Positions 62,455 through 64,000 of a stretch of 64,000 bases of DNA are shown one piece after another (within the stretch, counting starts at the first letter, position 1; each line of letters starts with the position of its first letter). A model generated the notes under the pieces. That model ran no database searches and was not told the origin of the DNA. It worked only from the letters and a program-made list of their open reading frames with translations. The stretch comes from Cylicocyclus nassatus (lineage: Eukaryota > Nematoda > Chromadorea > Rhabditida > Strongylidae), in contig CATQJL010000112.1 in assembly GCA_958299035.1 (NCBI GenBank), positions 42,846,833 to 42,910,832 on the forward strand, read 5' to 3'. A program made the position numbers and the translations under genes.

Positions 62455-62987
62455 CTTACAAATGCTAACCAAAATACGCCCAGTGTTTGGTATCTCTGGA
62501 AATAGCATTCTAATGGGAATTGGGTGACGAATGTCCTCTTGTATAGATCTTATCTTCCAAGGAAAAAACCCATAAAGAAGTGGGAAACAATTTTTTCATA
62601 GTGTGCAAATACCCATTACAGCATGAAAACGAAGCTTACAAAATTAACGACTGGAGACTTTGAAGATTTAGCCATGTTAAGGCAATGACTGTCTTTACCA
62701 ATCATAGAAAATCCTGAATATTTGATACGTGGTAAAGCAAACTTGAAGCTACTGTTCCACAAAGAATCACGAGTACAAAATAACAAAAAAATTTTTCTTA
62801 TGAACTTATTTTTTCAAACCTTCAGGAAATATACTTGCATAGACATTAAGCATGACATATCAGGAAGCTAGCTATTTCTGAACCGTTGTATAATAATCCT
62901 TCTGGTGACTCCTGTGTACTATTTCCGCGTCACCCTATTTTGCCAATCCCGCTCAATAATGTTCTTTCATTGCAATTTGCGCGTTCT
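62455..62987. other. unassigned AT-rich sequence
   Basis: No gene or repeat recognised. It may be the body of the mariner-like element whose left end is at 62415. Confidence 0.4.
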
Positions 62988-63131
62988 TCATATTTCAATT
63001 CTCTTCATTCGCCATGTTATGCACTCGTCGGCGCTAATGGAAGATTGTAAGAATGTTGCCTTTACATCATCTCCATTCATTTCAAAGCTCATCTTTCCCC
63101 AAAGCAGAACAAAGAGTTCTAGTTTAGATTC
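62988..63131 (-). CDS. candidate last exon of an LRR-like protein
   Basis: The minus-strand acceptor TGTTTTTAG at 63132 opens a frame ESKLELFVLLWGKMSFEMNG that continues to TGA at 62988-62990 (47 codons). The start has LRR-like spacing. The opposite-strand ORF at 62905-63135 overlaps it fully and is the alternative. Confidence 0.3.
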   Translation of the reverse strand, partial: ESKLELFVLLWGKMSFEMNGDDVKATFLQSSISADECITWRMKRIEI

Positions 63132-63449
63132 CTAAAAACATTGTTCTCATCCCGAAAAGGTCAACGTGTACATCCTTCGACTGCACTTCATGGCTTCGCA
63201 ACTTTCCTCGTTTAATTTCTTCTTCGCTAGTCAGCTAAGAATTTCATAATAAAACTGCAAAATGCTAGTAATTTTTAATTCTTTTCGCGCTATGCTCTTC
63301 TGTAAGACAATTGCAGCCTCTTGCTTTTGGTTACAGAAAGATGTCACAAGACAAACAACCTGCATGCATTCATGAGTTTACATCTTCTTCATTCTGTGGA
63401 CACAGCATAACGACTATTTACCATTCTCATCCAAAGGGAATGATAAATA

Positions 63450-63585
63450 CATTACAGTGAGATCTGGAAGAAAGTTCTTTGTTGTCCTGTAAGAATCTCG
63501 ATAATTCTTCTAAATGGTCGAATTTCACATCTTCCAAATCACAGCTAAGAAAGGGAAGACACCGAAGGCGAGAAAGTTGCCTCAC
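63450..63585 (-). CDS. LRR-like exon fragment
   Basis: The minus-strand frame reads LSRLRCLPFLSCDLEDVKFD and HLEELSRFLQDNKELSS, with the leucine spacing and L..N..L pattern of nematode LRR/F-box-type proteins (inferred resemblance). The boundaries are not set by clear splice sites, and a second minus frame (63751-63545) overlaps its upstream half. Together with 62988-63131 it suggests a gene on the minus strand near the window's right end, possibly decayed. Confidence 0.25.
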
Positions 63586-64000
63586 CTACCGCCTCCCTTG
63601 AGAAAAACATCCAAAATTTCTTGTAGCTCATGAAAGCGCCATTAGCTTTGTTTAGAAAGATTTGTGATGGTATGCTTTCAACGTATGTGTTTCTGAGGAT
63701 AAGCTTGCTTGACAAGTTCGTTAGCGCTAATCGAATGAAAGTTAGCTTCAAGAAATGTTCAAAGCCTAAGAACTGTTGATTGTAAACACTAAAGCGACTA
63801 CTCGGGACATGTTTTAACTTGTAACTAAGATTTGGTAGCTAAAGAGAATCCAGTACCCTGAATGACCAAAAACCTGATTGGGCGATTAGATCATCTGAGA
63901 TATGAAAATTGCGTAAAAGTATTAAGTATTAAGTAGCCCTGTTTCTTACAGTGATTGTTTGGAATTTGATTTAGGTCATTTTGATATTACAATGTAATCA

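Noticed and set aside
1..64000. CRISPR arrays, bacterial operons, rRNA or spliced-leader genes
   Set aside because: No direct-repeat/spacer array, no Shine-Dalgarno-led ORF series, and no SL1-like GGTTTAATTACCC sequence was seen; introns and TE content are eukaryotic.

Overview
The window reads as nuclear DNA of a nematode, most likely a rhabditine/strongylid parasite such as a hookworm or relative; the species is inferred, not shown. The grounds are AT-rich sequence, short GT..AG introns (one of 40 nt with a TTCTTCAG acceptor), very low gene density, and a large load of mariner/Tc1-like foldback elements starting TTAGGTNG. No bacterial operons, rRNA, tRNA, spliced-leader gene or CRISPR array was recognised.

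Most of the recognisable sequence is transposon-derived. Superfamilies were assigned from terminal repeats and target-site duplications (TSDs) read by eye. They are: TA-flanked mariner-like foldbacks (204-920, 3080-4486, 4947-5835, 18970-19972, 20451-21462, and an unbroken train at 43605-47193); TA-flanked Tc1/pogo-like elements (CAGTCTGCCCC and CAGGGTGTCCC families, a 3.8-kb palindrome at 10821-14635, and a dead 1.28-kb Tc1-like transposon at 38793-40076); PIF/Harbinger-like elements with TWA-type TSDs; hAT-like elements with perfect 8-bp TSDs (1897-2721, 35103-36607, 58426-58790); one element with a perfect 9-bp TSD (36378-36512); non-autonomous Helitron-like elements inserted between A and T (29160-30857, about 40564-41643, 41645-42367, 48196-48439); and a gutted LTR retrotransposon (60403-62371). 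Nesting is common, up to three levels.

The best gene evidence is a plus-strand IST1-like (ESCRT-III associated) gene at 27255 to about 31841. Three exons match the IST1 N-terminus, the helix after it, and the stretch before the proline-rich linker. The exon for the middle helices was not found, so this is a decayed paralogue or a gene with a missing part. A Helitron-like element fills its third intron; removing it leaves a 28-nt intron with both splice sites. Downstream exons (31220-31462, 31503-31841) may be its C-terminus or a separate small secreted protein.

Weaker candidates are a 115-codon minus-strand ORF at 16514-16167 with a MITE inserted at its stop codon, a 110-codon minus-strand ORF at 54677-54348, a frameshifted CxxC...CxxC zinc-binding-like sequence near 24.1-24.3 kb, LRR-like minus-strand exon fragments near 32.5 kb and 63 kb, and a phase-consistent two-exon secreted-protein model present once in each arm of the 3.8-kb palindrome. 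About 6.1-10.8, 16.5-19, 49.8-51 and 55.6-58.4 kb look like unique or old-repeat sequence without a convincing gene.
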